Assembly: GCA_014239155.1 (NCBI GenBank)
Contig: JAAZZQ010000040.1
Span: forward strand, 45,614 to 109,613
Direction: 5' to 3'
Length of the DNA: 64,000 nucleotides
Source of the DNA: Lachnospiraceae bacterium
GTDB taxonomy: Bacteria > Bacillota > Clostridia > Lachnospirales > Lachnospiraceae
The notes under the pieces were generated by a model. It searched no databases, was not told the origin of the DNA, and worked only from the letters and a program-made list of their open reading frames with translations. Below are positions 31,424 to 40,566 of the stretch, piece by piece. The translations under genes and the position numbers were made by a program. Positions within the stretch are counted from its first letter, which is position 1; each line of letters opens with the position of its first letter.

Positions 31424-31894
31424 TTAGTCTACTTCATATGCGCTAGATTTCATTGTCTCTTCTTCCAAAGCCTGAATTGCTGCAACACGCCTGCAATGTT
31501 TTCCCTCCCCCGGAAATTCTGTATTTAAGAAAGTATCTACAATGCCAAGTGCAAGATTCGTTCCCACAATACCAGCACCGATCGCGAGCACATTCGCATT
31601 GTTGTGTTCCCTAGTAAGTCTCGCCGACACAGTATCTGAACATAATGCACAGCGGATTCCCTTCACTTTGTTTGCTGTGATTGAGATACCAATCCCTGTA
31701 GTGCAAATCACAATCCCCTTCTCAAATGCTCCGGACGCAACCGCCTTTGCAACTGCCTGACCAAACACAGGATAATCACAGGATTCTTTGCTGTAACACC
31801 CAAAATCTTTATATTCTATGTGATTCTGAACAAAATACTGTAAAATTTCCTGTTTCAAATCATATCCACCGTGGTCACATCCAATTGCTATCAT
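31424..31894 (-). CDS. rpiB: ribose-5-phosphate isomerase B
   Basis: Interconverts ribulose-5-phosphate and ribose-5-phosphate (RpiB/LacAB family). 156 residues. MIAIGCDHGGYDLKQEIL, DFGCYSKESCDYP, GIVICTTGIGISITANKVKG with the catalytic cysteine in CTTGIG (in related enzymes this Cys acts as base) and REHNNANVLAIG all match. It lies in the order Sua5 - rpiB - upp, a common arrangement in Firmicutes. Confidence 0.95.
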   Translation of the reverse strand: MIAIGCDHGGYDLKQEILQYFVQNHIEYKDFGCYSKESCDYPVFGQAVAKAVASGAFEKGIVICTTGIGISITANKVKGIRCALCSDTVSARLTREHNNANVLAIGAGIVGTNLALGIVDTFLNTEFPGEGKHCRRVAAIQALEEETMKSSAYEVD

Positions 31895-31983
31895 ATTCTT
31901 TTCCTCCTATTATTTTAAATCATCTCTCGAAGTTTTAGGTAAATACACCGAACCTTGAAAGTCTATTTGGTATCCTGCCAATA

Positions 31984-33081
31984 CTATACATAAATTACTT
32001 TATGCCCAGCCGCTTTTAATAAACGGTTCATAATGGCTTGTCCAATTCCAGTATCCGATGTCTCTTTTATTGCAGATACAGCCAATACCTTTGCAAAGGA
32101 CTCCGCATAAATGTATGAAATCCCCTCATCATCAAACTCACGCAAAAAAGTATAAAGTTGTTTTGCAGCCGCTTCAGGTGTATACCTACTGCCCGCATTT
32201 TTAATACTTGAAGCCCCATGATACTGTGCAAGCTGTTCTTTTGTCCCAATCACACCTGTACGCGCACCTGCTGCCTCATGTGCTGCGCACTGCTCATTGA
32301 TATATTGAACTACTTTGTGCGGTTCTCCCTCCACAATCACAAGCTCCCCTTTCGGCGCATAATGTCGATATTTCATACCCGGCGCCTTGGGTGCCTGTCT
32401 GGAATCGCTGTCATAAACCGTAACATCTATCTCTGTCTCTCCTACAATATCTGATAACATTTTCTGTGTGATGTATCCCGGGCGTAAAATCACTGGAATT
32501 TCTGCTGTCACATCCACAATTGTGGACTCAAGCCCTATGGAGGAGCTATCCGCAGCAAGAATCATATCGATTCGGCCTGCCATATCCTGCATCACATACT
32601 TCGCTAGTGTAGGACTGGGCTTTCCTGACAGATTTGCGCTTGGCGCCGCCACATAGCCGCCCGCTTTCCTTATAAAAAGATTCGCCAGCGGGTGTGACGG
32701 CATTCGCACAGCCACTGTGTCAAGTCCTCCTGTTGTCTGAGAGGGCACAAGATCTGATTTCTTAAAAATCATTGTGAGTGGTCCCGGCCAAAATGCCTCC
32801 GCAAGCTTCGTCGCCGCAACAGGGATCTCGCGCACAATCTGATTCAAATCCTTCCAATCTGCAATGTGTATAATCAGCGGATTATCACTTGGTCTTCCCT
32901 TTGCCGCATAAATCTTTCTTGAGGATTCTGGGTTGAGTGCATCTCCGCCAAGACCATAGACAGTCTCTGTCGGAAATGCTACCAGCCCCCCCTGCTTGAT
33001 AATCTCTCCTGCCACAGACAATTTCGCCTCAATACTTTCGGGATTCTCCTCCATATCAATGACAGCAATCGTTGTATCCAT
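31984..33081 (-). CDS. L-threonylcarbamoyladenylate synthase, Sua5/YwlC type
   Basis: Makes threonylcarbamoyl-AMP from threonine, bicarbonate and ATP for tRNA t6A modification. ATG 33081 (MDTTIAVIDMEENPESI) has GGAG eight bases upstream, giving 365 residues; earlier in-frame ATGs lack such a site. The YrdC domain (about 25-205) carries GGLVAFPTETVYGLGGDA, KGRPSDNPLIIHI and APSANLSGKPSPT. The C-terminal ~120 residues are the Sua5 extension (PGMKYRHYAPKGELVIVEG), so it is the long form rather than TsaC. Confidence 0.94.
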   Translation of the reverse strand: MDTTIAVIDMEENPESIEAKLSVAGEIIKQGGLVAFPTETVYGLGGDALNPESSRKIYAAKGRPSDNPLIIHIADWKDLNQIVREIPVAATKLAEAFWPGPLTMIFKKSDLVPSQTTGGLDTVAVRMPSHPLANLFIRKAGGYVAAPSANLSGKPSPTLAKYVMQDMAGRIDMILAADSSSIGLESTIVDVTAEIPVILRPGYITQKMLSDIVGETEIDVTVYDSDSRQAPKAPGMKYRHYAPKGELVIVEGEPHKVVQYINEQCAAHEAAGARTGVIGTKEQLAQYHGASSIKNAGSRYTPEAAAKQLYTFLREFDDEGISYIYAESFAKVLAVSAIKETSDTGIGQAIMNRLLKAAGHKVIYV

Positions 33082-33192
33082 TGTTATTATCTCCATATTT
33101 ATCACTAATTTTCAGGCATTTTTATTTTAGCACATTAATTGGGTTTTATAAAGGTATTACAATAAAGTTTTTGTAACATTTCGTAACACTTT

Positions 33193-33344
33193 GTTACAGT
33201 TCAGTCTAGGACTTTGCATTTACTGCAAATTATGGCTTTACAAGCCACGTAAAACTGTGTAGTGGCAGAGATACATCAAGCCACCACGAAGTGGTTTTGC
33301 ATGGCTTGATGTCTGTAACAGGAAGCCAAGGGCTAAACTGTTAC
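33193..33344 (+). repeat. MITE-like repeat family B, copy 2
   Basis: Bounded by GTTACAGTTCAG and CTAAACTGTTAC, an inverted terminal pair. Inside are GACTTTGCATTTACTGCAAA, CATCAAGCCACCACGAAGTGG with TTTTGCATGGCTTGATG, and a second GTAACAGGAAGCCAAGGG. It lies between the CwlD stop codon and the Sua5 gene. Confidence 0.85.
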
Positions 33345-33350
33345 AACACT

Positions 33351-34070
33351 TTAGGAATTTATTACCTGCATAATCCCCATATAGACTGCCCATGCAACAC
33401 GCTCTTGATACTCCTCTTGTGTCAAGAGGTCCGCCTCGGTGGGATTGCTCATAAAGGCACACTCCACAATCACAATTGGAACCGATGTTTTTTTAAGCAG
33501 ATAATAGCTGCCATTGTCTTTTGCTACGCGCTCCTTTGTCGGTTTTAGTGTCTTAATCAGCTGTGTCTGCATAATCTCCGCCGCTTCTTTGCTCTTGACA
33601 GAATCCTTGTAATAAAATACTTGAACCCCACTTACAGAAGGATCGGGATAACTGTTCTGATGAATGCTTACTGCCAGTGTTGGTTTTGCTTCCTCTATAA
33701 TATTCAAACGATTTTTCATATCGCGAACTTTTTTGTTGGTATCGTTTTCTTTGTACAACCCGTTATCGTCTGTTCGCGTCATCACCACATGAATACCATT
33801 TTCTTTGAGATTGCGTTCGAGCTTTAAGGCAATCGCCAGATTAATATCCTTTTCCAACGCATTATTTACACCAATCTTTCCCGGGTCAATCCCTCCATGT
33901 CCGGCGTCTACCACAATGGTAATCTCCTCCCCATTTTTTTGAAATGTCCTTCTTGCATGTTCTTCAAGTGTACTTACAAACTGCGCCGATTCCCTCGCTA
34001 CCATAATCATTGCAAGCACCAGCAAAATTGCCAAAATTTTTGTTGTTGTTTTACTGCGATCTGCGTTCAT
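33351..34070 (-). CDS. cwlD: N-acetylmuramoyl-L-alanine amidase, CwlD type
   Basis: Amidase_3 zinc enzyme cutting the muramic acid-peptide bond; CwlD homologues act in spore cortex maturation. 239 residues. One N-terminal membrane helix (ILAILLVLAMIMVARES). Zinc ligands are in VVDAGHGGIDPGKIG (His), the Glu nine residues on (NALEKDINL), and AVSIHQNSYPD (His); the catalytic Glu is in VECAFMSNPTEADLL. Directly followed by a family B repeat six bases after the stop codon. Confidence 0.9.
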   Translation of the reverse strand: MNADRSKTTTKILAILLVLAMIMVARESAQFVSTLEEHARRTFQKNGEEITIVVDAGHGGIDPGKIGVNNALEKDINLAIALKLERNLKENGIHVVMTRTDDNGLYKENDTNKKVRDMKNRLNIIEEAKPTLAVSIHQNSYPDPSVSGVQVFYYKDSVKSKEAAEIMQTQLIKTLKPTKERVAKDNGSYYLLKKTSVPIVIVECAFMSNPTEADLLTQEEYQERVAWAVYMGIMQVINS

Positions 34071-34140
34071 TTCATATACCTATACACAAAATCTCATTGC
34101 TATATTATATGAAATCATGCTTCATTTCAGCACTTATCGA

Positions 34141-34294
34141 GTTACAGTTCAAACAGGACTTTGCAGCACAGTGCAAAGTCCGTGGAAAGCGTAATGATTG
34201 AGATACATCAAGCCACGGTACGTGGCTTTGACACCACCAAGTGGTTTTGCATGGCTTGATGCTTGTAACAGGAAGTCGAAGACCCAACTGTTAC
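34141..34294 (+). repeat. MITE-like repeat family B, copy 3
   Basis: GTTACAGTTCAAACAGG to CCCAACTGTTAC. Holds the hairpins GGACTTTGCAGC...GTGCAAAGTCC and CATCAAGCCACG...CGTGGCTTGATG-type blocks. It ends one base before the znuB stop codon, so it may supply the 3' end of the transcript. Confidence 0.87.
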
Positions 34295-34295
34295 C

Positions 34296-35147
34296 TTATC
34301 GAACTATTTTTCCAATCAGGCAATTTATAAAAAATACAACAATATTCGCCACCACAATGGTAGCGCCAACTGGAGTGGAAAAGAGAATTGACAGCACAAT
34401 CCCAGCCAGTGCACAACACACGGACAGTATTGCCGCATAAATTATCACCCCTTTAAAATTTTGTATTACTCGCATCGCAGATAACGCTGGAAAAATTACC
34501 AGTGCTGAGATTAACAATGACCCCACTAGATTCATTGCAAGCACAATAATAATCGCTGTAATAACAGCAATGAAATTATTGTACAAACCCGCTTTTAACC
34601 CCGTCGCCCGCGCAAAATTTTCATCAAATGTAACAGCAAAAATACGATTATATAAAAAGATAAACACAACCACCACAATCACCGACATCACAACACACAG
34701 CCATACCTCAGCCTTTGTCAGCGTTAATATTGATGTTGAACCAAACAGCGTGCTACACACATCACCTGATATATTAGCTGATGTGGAAAACAGATTCATC
34801 ACCAGATAACCGACTGCAAGCGAACCAACGGAAAGCATCGCAATTGCTGCATCTCCGTGGATTCTTGGATTTTGTCCTGTCCTAAGAATTAAGATTGCCG
34901 CAAGCACGGTCACAGGCATTACGATAACAGAAGTAGTGCCAAGGTCAAGAAGCGTCGCCACCGCCAAAGCACCAAATGCCACATGAGACAGCCCATCCCC
35001 AATATAAGAAAACCGCTTGAGCACCAATGTCACGCCAAGCAGCGCCGCGCAGAGTGCAATCAACGTTCCGACAATCAGCGCATACCGCACAAACGGATAG
35101 GTCAAATAAAATTGCAGCGTCTCCACGATTCCCATTGATTCTTTCAT
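34296..35147 (-). CDS. znuB: zinc ABC transporter permease
   Basis: Membrane subunit of a ZnuABC/AdcABC-type importer. ATG 35147 overlaps the znuC stop as ATGA; 283 residues. Eight to nine hydrophobic helices; LKRFSYIGDGLSHVAFGALA is the conserved cytoplasmic loop of the ABC-3 family and NLVGSLLISALVIFPALSA is also typical. Third gene of the operon znuA-znuC-znuB. Confidence 0.93.
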   Translation of the reverse strand: MKESMGIVETLQFYLTYPFVRYALIVGTLIALCAALLGVTLVLKRFSYIGDGLSHVAFGALAVATLLDLGTTSVIVMPVTVLAAILILRTGQNPRIHGDAAIAMLSVGSLAVGYLVMNLFSTSANISGDVCSTLFGSTSILTLTKAEVWLCVVMSVIVVVVFIFLYNRIFAVTFDENFARATGLKAGLYNNFIAVITAIIIVLAMNLVGSLLISALVIFPALSAMRVIQNFKGVIIYAAILSVCCALAGIVLSILFSTPVGATIVVANIVVFFINCLIGKIVR

Positions 35148-35845
35148 GCGTCTTCCCCTCCTAATTCTTTCCAAAAGTCACTTTTTCGATACTCCTGTGT
35201 GGTCCCAATAAAAGATTTTTCCTTCTCCACATGCAGAATATGACTTGCATATTTTACCGCCGCATGAATATCATGTGACACCATAATAATTGTCAATCCC
35301 TCTTGATTGAGTACCTGAATCAGTTGATAAAATTCCATTGTCACTCTGGGATCTAATCCTGTCACGGGCTCATCAAGCACTAGCAATTTAGAAGATGCAC
35401 AGAGCGCACGCGCCAAGAGTACACGCTGTTGTTGCCCTCCAGAGAGATTGCGATAGCACTCCTTTCTCAACTCCCAAATATCCATACGACGCATATTTTT
35501 CTCTGCAAGCTGTTTTTGTGCTTTCTGAAAAAAAGGGCGCCATCCGCACTGCGAAAGTGTTCCCGACAGCACAATCTCCCACACGGAAGCTGGAAAATCC
35601 TTCTGCACAAAAGTCTGTTGCGGCAAATATCCAATCGCATGTGCCTCCAATCCATCACCATATACAATGCGCCCTCCCATCAGCGGCGTCAACCCAAGTA
35701 AGCTTTTCATTAATGTACTTTTGCCCGCGCCATTTTCGCCCACAATACACAAATAATCTCCCTGCGCAACCGAAAAACTAATATGTTCTGCAACAGGTGT
35801 TCCCTCATAACCCAATATTAAATCTTCACATTGAATATACGCCAT
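35144..35845 (-). CDS. znuC: zinc ABC transporter ATPase
   Basis: ATP-hydrolysing subunit of the zinc importer. 233 residues. Walker A GENGAGKST, Q-loop YLPQQT, signature LSGGQQQRVLLARAL, Walker B LLVLDEPVTGLD and switch His in IIMVSHD. Starts 17 bases after znuA and overlaps znuB by four bases. Confidence 0.95.
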   Translation of the reverse strand: MAYIQCEDLILGYEGTPVAEHISFSVAQGDYLCIVGENGAGKSTLMKSLLGLTPLMGGRIVYGDGLEAHAIGYLPQQTFVQKDFPASVWEIVLSGTLSQCGWRPFFQKAQKQLAEKNMRRMDIWELRKECYRNLSGGQQQRVLLARALCASSKLLVLDEPVTGLDPRVTMEFYQLIQVLNQEGLTIIMVSHDIHAAVKYASHILHVEKEKSFIGTTQEYRKSDFWKELGGEDA

Positions 35846-35862
35846 AACTTGTATCCCCCCTA

Positions 35863-36831
35863 TTACTCCAATAACTTCCTTATCACATTCAAGTTTTCCT
35901 CCATTATATTTAAATAATGAAGTCCCTCTTTGATCTCCTTGCGAGAAATTGACTGCATAGAATTTAACACGCAGACCTTTTGATGCCCCGACTGCGTATT
36001 TTCAATCACTACTCGCGCCAGCCGATCATCTGACCCATCAAGCACAATCACAAAATCAAGTTCTAGTTCATCTAACTTGTTTATTAAAAATGCCACTGTT
36101 CCAAAACCAGCTTCTGTCTCTGCACTGCATCCATTAAACGCAGCGTAATAATTCAAACCGTAATCCTCCACAAAATACCGAAATGGAAATCGGTCTGCAA
36201 AGAGCAATGTGTCCTTTTTCCCACTGTCAATCACCTTGGCAAACTGAAGATCCAGCGCGCGCAACGCCGCCGTATATCGCTCACAATTCCTTTGATATAA
36301 ATCAACATTTCTGCTATCCATTGATACAAGTTCTGCCGCAATCGCTTCTACAATTCGTTCTGCATTTCTAATGGAAAGCCAAATATGTTCATCGTACTCT
36401 TGTTCGTCATGTTCCTGCTTGTCATGTCCGCTGCCTCCCGCAACATGTTCTTCCTCGACAAGTGTCTCGCTAACAACTTCCATCATATTTATCACACGCA
36501 TCTTAGGATTAACTGCCTCTTTTAAGGCATCTTTTACCCAAGCATCCGATTCTCCACCCACATAAAGAAACAAATCGCACTCGGAAACTCTTGCAATATC
36601 CAATGCAGATGGCTGAAAATTATGCAAATCACCACCCTTATCCATAAGCAATGTCAATGAGATATTCTCCTCATTTCCACAAATTAAATTGGCTGTCCAA
36701 TCATACTGTGGAAATGTAGTGCAGACAATATGAAACCGATTATCCTCCTCTAAAACTGCATTATTAGAAGTACAACCTGACAAGAGACAACTATAGAATA
36801 CTGTTAAAATGGCGATTGCGATAACCTTCAT
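35863..36831 (-). CDS. znuA: zinc ABC transporter substrate-binding lipoprotein
   Basis: Extracytoplasmic zinc-binding protein of the cluster A-I (ZnuA/AdcA) family. 322 residues. Lipobox LLSGC with Cys20 after a short hydrophobic signal. The His/Asp/Glu-rich segment GGSGHDKQEHDEQEYDEHIW (about 135-155) is the flexible metal loop characteristic of zinc rather than manganese binders. DKGGDLHNFQPSALDIARVS carries the first ligand histidine. A perfect 7-1-7 palindrome lies at the transcription start, so zinc repression is expected. Confidence 0.93.
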   Translation of the reverse strand: MKVIAIAILTVFYSCLLSGCTSNNAVLEEDNRFHIVCTTFPQYDWTANLICGNEENISLTLLMDKGGDLHNFQPSALDIARVSECDLFLYVGGESDAWVKDALKEAVNPKMRVINMMEVVSETLVEEEHVAGGSGHDKQEHDEQEYDEHIWLSIRNAERIVEAIAAELVSMDSRNVDLYQRNCERYTAALRALDLQFAKVIDSGKKDTLLFADRFPFRYFVEDYGLNYYAAFNGCSAETEAGFGTVAFLINKLDELELDFVIVLDGSDDRLARVVIENTQSGHQKVCVLNSMQSISRKEIKEGLHYLNIMEENLNVIRKLLE

Positions 36832-36867
36832 TTATATTTCTCCTCTCGACAAACAAATTATTACATT

Positions 36868-36882
36868 TGCAAATCATTTGCA
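36868..36882. promoter_or_regulatory. Zur-like operator (7-1-7 palindrome)
   Basis: TGCAAATCATTTGCA is a perfect inverted repeat of 7-1-7 form. Fur-family sites in Firmicutes share this form and the AATnATT centre. It overlaps the expected transcription start of znuA, consistent with repression. Confidence 0.65.
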
Positions 36883-36889
36883 TTTTTAA

Positions 36890-36918
36890 ATTATATCCAC
36901 CTGTTTTTGTATTGTCAA
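36890..36918 (-). promoter_or_regulatory. consensus sigma-A promoter of znuACB
   Basis: Perfect TTGACA (36913-36918) and TATAAT (36890-36895) on the minus strand, 17-base spacer. Confidence 0.88.
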
Positions 36919-36957
36919 GTAAAATTCACAACTGACATCTTTCATTTGGACACTCGT

Positions 36958-37095
36958 GGTAACAATTCAGACAGGTATTTGCACCGCGCTGCAAATACCG
37001 TAAGAAAGCGTGGTGGCTGCAAGCAAAAATTCATCGCCAAAGGCGATTTTGCATGAATTTTTGCCTGTAACAGCGAAGGTATCTGAACTGTTACC
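36958..37095 (+). repeat. MITE-like repeat family B, variant copy 4
   Basis: Ends GGTAACAATTCAGACAGG and TCTGAACTGTTACC are inverted copies. The inner part differs from other copies: GGTATTTGCACC...GCAAATACC and AAATTCATCGCC...GGCGATTTTGCATGAATTT hairpins replace the usual ones, but the layout (two hairpins, CCTGTAACAG near the end) is the same. Confidence 0.8.
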
Positions 37096-37116
37096 ACCCG
37101 TATGCACAAAGCAAAA

Positions 37117-37146
37117 CGAGTAGAGATTCCATAGTTTCTCTACTCG
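37117..37146 (-). terminator. hairpin downstream of the GH18 gene
   Basis: CGAGTAGAGAAAC...TCTCTACTCG on the minus strand, followed by TTTTGCTTTG. Located 18 bases after the stop codon at 37164. Confidence 0.65.
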
Positions 37147-37163
37147 TCCTATTTTTTCTTTTC

Positions 37164-38879
37164 CTATTGTGTCATATAATCAGCAATTACATCCCATACT
37201 GCCGAAGTCTCCAATCCAAGTTTCCAGCTTGCCACACCTTTGATGCCTTGGTTCTTCATCACTTGCAGTTTCACCCGAATCGACTCCAAATCCTCAAGCC
37301 AGCACTGATATAATGTATCATTCACCTGATACTCCACATAATTTTGGCAGGACTCTTCCACCCATGTAGGCGTCACTCCAGTCCTTGCAACCCAATCCGA
37401 CTGGGCGTTCATTGTAAGCGTTGACGCCTTCAATCCATCTGGACCAGATTCCCATATTCTTGTATAAAAAGGAATTGCATTGATTATTTTCTCCGCTGGA
37501 ACTACTTGCTTTGTATTGGCAATACCATTTTCCACAAATTGAATAGATGCATTGGAACCTGCCGCTCCACCTCCTACATAATGTTCATCATACCCCATTA
37601 TAATAATATAATCTGCGATAATGCCCTGTTCTTTGCGATTATAGTGCGCTGTATACTCTGACGGGACATAGTTGTCCACTGAAAGGACCACACCACGCTT
37701 TCTAGTCTCAATGGATAGCTCCCGCAAAAACTGTACAAAATGAGTGCCGGAATCACTGCGCACCTTCTCAAAATCAATGTTAATACCATCTAGTCCATAG
37801 CGATCAACCTGCGCCATCAATCCTTCAATCAGATATTTACGATTGGCAGAAGACGACAATAATTCCACAAAATCAATCTCTACACCAAACTGATCCACAC
37901 TGTCCACATCTGTCACAAGCGCCCAAACATCAACGCCTAAATCATGTGCCCGCGCCACATAAGATGCATTGGCAATGCTTGCAAAGTCACCGTTACTATT
38001 GGTCAGCCGAAACCACGTTGGAGATACCACATTGATTGTCTTGGTCCGTGCAAGTGCGCTTGCAAGCACATCACCCCCAACTTCATCAAACACTTGATGG
38101 AACGTAAGGTTAATCATACCCTCTTTCTTCACATTATTGTATACAATCTCCTGAAATCCCGTATTACAAATTCGCTCTACTTCTTTCTTATCTTTTAAAA
38201 ACTTATTTTCCACATATCCAATAAAGGCATCGGCTGTCTTAACCTTTGACCAGTTTTCCATCTGCTCAAGCACAGTCACTGCATCTCCCGCTGCAAGCTG
38301 CACCAAAATATCACTCTTGATGCCTCCTTGATACCGCAGCGCAGTCTTTTTAGAAAGCACTGCCTCTGTGTAGCTGCCCCATTCTGTATACACCTGCATA
38401 TGCAACGGCGCATCGTACACCTGATACTCAAAATTAGCATATTGTTTCACATAATCTGCCGCAATGTATAATGTATCTCCCTCATAGAACGCGGCTTTGT
38501 AACCAAGCTCTTGTCCAGAGCCAGACACATACATTACATCACTGTCATAAGCAATATTTATCTGTATTATATCAGTGTCTGTTGTAAATAACAGCACTTG
38601 CTCCTCAGAATTCACATAAAATCGTTCTGTAAAATACTTCTCAACTGTTGAGAGTGCAAAGTAGATTACATTATCCCGCAAAAGTGCTTTCTCCTCGACA
38701 AGCGTGTCCTGAACCACCATTGCAACCTCGTCATCCTGTGCAAGCTGAAAATATTCCCTTAAATCTGCTTTATTTTTTGAATAAGAATACCTTTTTAAAA
38801 TCTGGCTTCCCAGCGCCGCTGCAATCACAATAAAAATGAGAACAATCGGCACTAGCACCGCAATTATTCGTTTTTTCAT
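37164..38879 (-). CDS. membrane-anchored GH18 glycosidase (YaaH/SleL-like)
   Basis: 571 residues from ATG 38879, preceded by GGGAGGT. One N-terminal membrane helix (IIAVLVPIVLIFIVIAAALG). Residues about 60-160 resemble a copper-amine-oxidase-N-type domain, then an SH3-like region (VLEQMENWSKVKTADAFIGY). Residues about 250-570 are a GH18 barrel with the catalytic DGINIDFEKV (DxxDxDxE pattern, Glu as acid). Such proteins cut N-acetylglucosamine polymers; the relatives act on spore cortex or cell wall. Target is inferred. Confidence 0.88.
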   Translation of the reverse strand: MKKRIIAVLVPIVLIFIVIAAALGSQILKRYSYSKNKADLREYFQLAQDDEVAMVVQDTLVEEKALLRDNVIYFALSTVEKYFTERFYVNSEEQVLLFTTDTDIIQINIAYDSDVMYVSGSGQELGYKAAFYEGDTLYIAADYVKQYANFEYQVYDAPLHMQVYTEWGSYTEAVLSKKTALRYQGGIKSDILVQLAAGDAVTVLEQMENWSKVKTADAFIGYVENKFLKDKKEVERICNTGFQEIVYNNVKKEGMINLTFHQVFDEVGGDVLASALARTKTINVVSPTWFRLTNSNGDFASIANASYVARAHDLGVDVWALVTDVDSVDQFGVEIDFVELLSSSANRKYLIEGLMAQVDRYGLDGINIDFEKVRSDSGTHFVQFLRELSIETRKRGVVLSVDNYVPSEYTAHYNRKEQGIIADYIIIMGYDEHYVGGGAAGSNASIQFVENGIANTKQVVPAEKIINAIPFYTRIWESGPDGLKASTLTMNAQSDWVARTGVTPTWVEESCQNYVEYQVNDTLYQCWLEDLESIRVKLQVMKNQGIKGVASWKLGLETSAVWDVIADYMTQ

Positions 38880-39523
38880 ACGGATACCTCCCAATTGTTC
38901 TCATTATAGCAAAAGATTGATACGAAGTATACAAAAAAATTCAATATACTTCCAAAAAAAGTCCCTATCATTTTTATGCTGCATATGATAAAATATAATT
39001 GTCTTGTTAGCAAAGTGCCAAATCGGTCTGTACCATTATGCATAGAGGGGTCTAAAATCAATCTGTCACAGACCAGACATTATACGATACATATAATACA
39101 TATCAGAGACCAAAAGCTTAAAACTGTGATATATAAATTGTATAAAGTAGTCAGAACGCAATATACTTTTACTGGATTTGTAAATTGTGAAAAGTTTGGA
39201 AAAATATTTTTGCGTTATCAGCACAAGCTAATAAGACAATGAGAAGATTTTTAACAGCCCTCCTTCTTATGTAAATTTTATTCGTAAAATTTGTTCTCGA
39301 CGCACTTTATACAAGCATTATTAACACATTCCGAAAAAATATGCAAATCGAAATGTAAAAATTCGCCCGAAATGTAAAAAATAATACAACTTTTTCATAA
39401 AAACATCTGTTATTTTAACATTTCAGACGATATATAGAATAAAATCAACTTTCGACATTTTTATGGTTCTTAACAAGATTTCTGTTATAAAATAAATTTT
39501 TTAAAAACTGTGGTCCTGTACTA
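38880..39523. other. gene-free region between GH18 and mecA
   Basis: AT-rich. A TATAAT-like element lies at 38903-38908 for the GH18 gene. A direct repeat CGAAATGTAAAAA occurs twice around 39345-39380. No coding frame of convincing composition was seen. Confidence 0.5.
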
Positions 39524-39704
39524 TTGACTAAAACTTCTCTACATTATAATATATGTGAGAAGGTCTGTCTTCAAGCATTGTTTGACAGACTGAATCAGAG
39601 AATACGCGGACACTATGAATGTGTGAGATTACCGTGTCTCGCACCAGAACCCCTAAACGGGTTTTGAACTCAAGGTATTATTAAATAGTGAGGATGTGAA
39701 AAAT
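39524..39704 (+). ncRNA. promoter and structured 5' leader of mecA, class unknown
   Basis: TTGACT (39524-39529) and TATAAT (39545-39550, 15-base spacer; TAATAT gives 17) would start a ~145-base leader. It can fold into three successive hairpins: GTCTGTC...GACAGAC; GCGGACAC...GTGTC-T-CGC; AACCC-CTAAAC-GGGTT just before the ribosome site AGGA. I do not recognise a known riboswitch. A regulatory leader is an inference from the density of stems. Confidence 0.45.
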
Positions 39705-40484
39705 ATGAAAATCGAAAAAGTTAATGACCATCAAATTCGCTGCACACTGACAAAAGCAGACTTGGCTGACCGCGAGCTCAAGATCAGTGAGCTTGCCTAT
39801 GGGACAGAAAAAGCAAAAAATCTTTTCCGTGATATGATGCAGCAAGCTTCCTATGAATTTGGATTTGATGCTGATGATATTCCACTTATGATAGAAGCAA
39901 TACCACTCAATTCTGAATGCATTGTTTTAGTTATCACCAAAGTAGAAGACCCGGAGGAACTTGATACCCGCTTCTCAAAGTTTGCGCCTTCTGTTCACGA
40001 CGAATATGAGGAGGAAGACCTCGGAAATACATTGGACAGTATGCTTCAGAGTCTCTCTGAAGGTGCTGATGATGTACTTGACCTGTTTAAGAAAATTCAT
40101 GACGGCCATCTTGCAGAAGCCACTGCCGAAGCATTAAATAGTGTGGAGAAAGCAAAACTCAAGTCAAACACAAAGCAGACTACAAACATTGATTTGACAC
40201 GCATCTATGGTTTTGAGTCTCTCAATCAAGTGACGCGTCTTGCTCATATATTAGTACAGCACTATCACGGCAAAAATTCCTTGTACAAAAACGAGAAAAC
40301 TTCAGGTTATATGCTTGTTGTGACTCAATCTGACCACACTCCAGAAGAGTTTAATAAGATTTGCAACATGCTTTCTGAATATGGAAATGCTGAAAAGATT
40401 GCCTCTGCAAGCGAAGCCTATATGGAAGAACACTTTGAGCCTGTTATTAAAGACAAAGCCATTCAGGCATTGTCTCTGGTATAG
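39705..40484 (+). CDS. mecA: adaptor protein MecA
   Basis: Adaptor that brings substrates to the ClpC(P) protease. ATG 39705 (MKIEKVNDHQIRCTLTKADL), preceded by AGGA, gives 259 residues; a GTG three codons earlier is less likely. Typical of MecA: N-terminal substrate-binding part, an acidic middle (HDEYEEEDLG) and C-terminal ClpC-binding domain with YGFESLNQVTRLAHIL, NSLYKNEKTSGYMLVV and LSEYGNAEKIASASEAYMEE. Monocistronic with a strong terminator after it. Confidence 0.93.
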   Translation: MKIEKVNDHQIRCTLTKADLADRELKISELAYGTEKAKNLFRDMMQQASYEFGFDADDIPLMIEAIPLNSECIVLVITKVEDPEELDTRFSKFAPSVHDEYEEEDLGNTLDSMLQSLSEGADDVLDLFKKIHDGHLAEATAEALNSVEKAKLKSNTKQTTNIDLTRIYGFESLNQVTRLAHILVQHYHGKNSLYKNEKTSGYMLVVTQSDHTPEEFNKICNMLSEYGNAEKIASASEAYMEEHFEPVIKDKAIQALSLV

Positions 40485-40513
40485 ACATTCGGTCTATAAT
40501 AATTCAAAGAGAA

Positions 40514-40550
40514 CAAAAAAAGTCCACGACTTCTGTCGCAGACTTTTTTT
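40514..40550. terminator. bidirectional terminator between mecA and the DUF1858 gene
   Basis: AAAAAAAGTC...GACTTTTTTT with a 16-base loop region; A-run and T-run on each side serve both converging genes. Confidence 0.85.
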
Positions 40551-40566
40551 GATTCTTTATTTTCTT

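Noticed and set aside
33238..33462. Short frame encoding [18 protein letters not shown] peptide
   Set aside because: This peptide is simply the translation of family B repeat DNA and recurs at other copies; not a gene.
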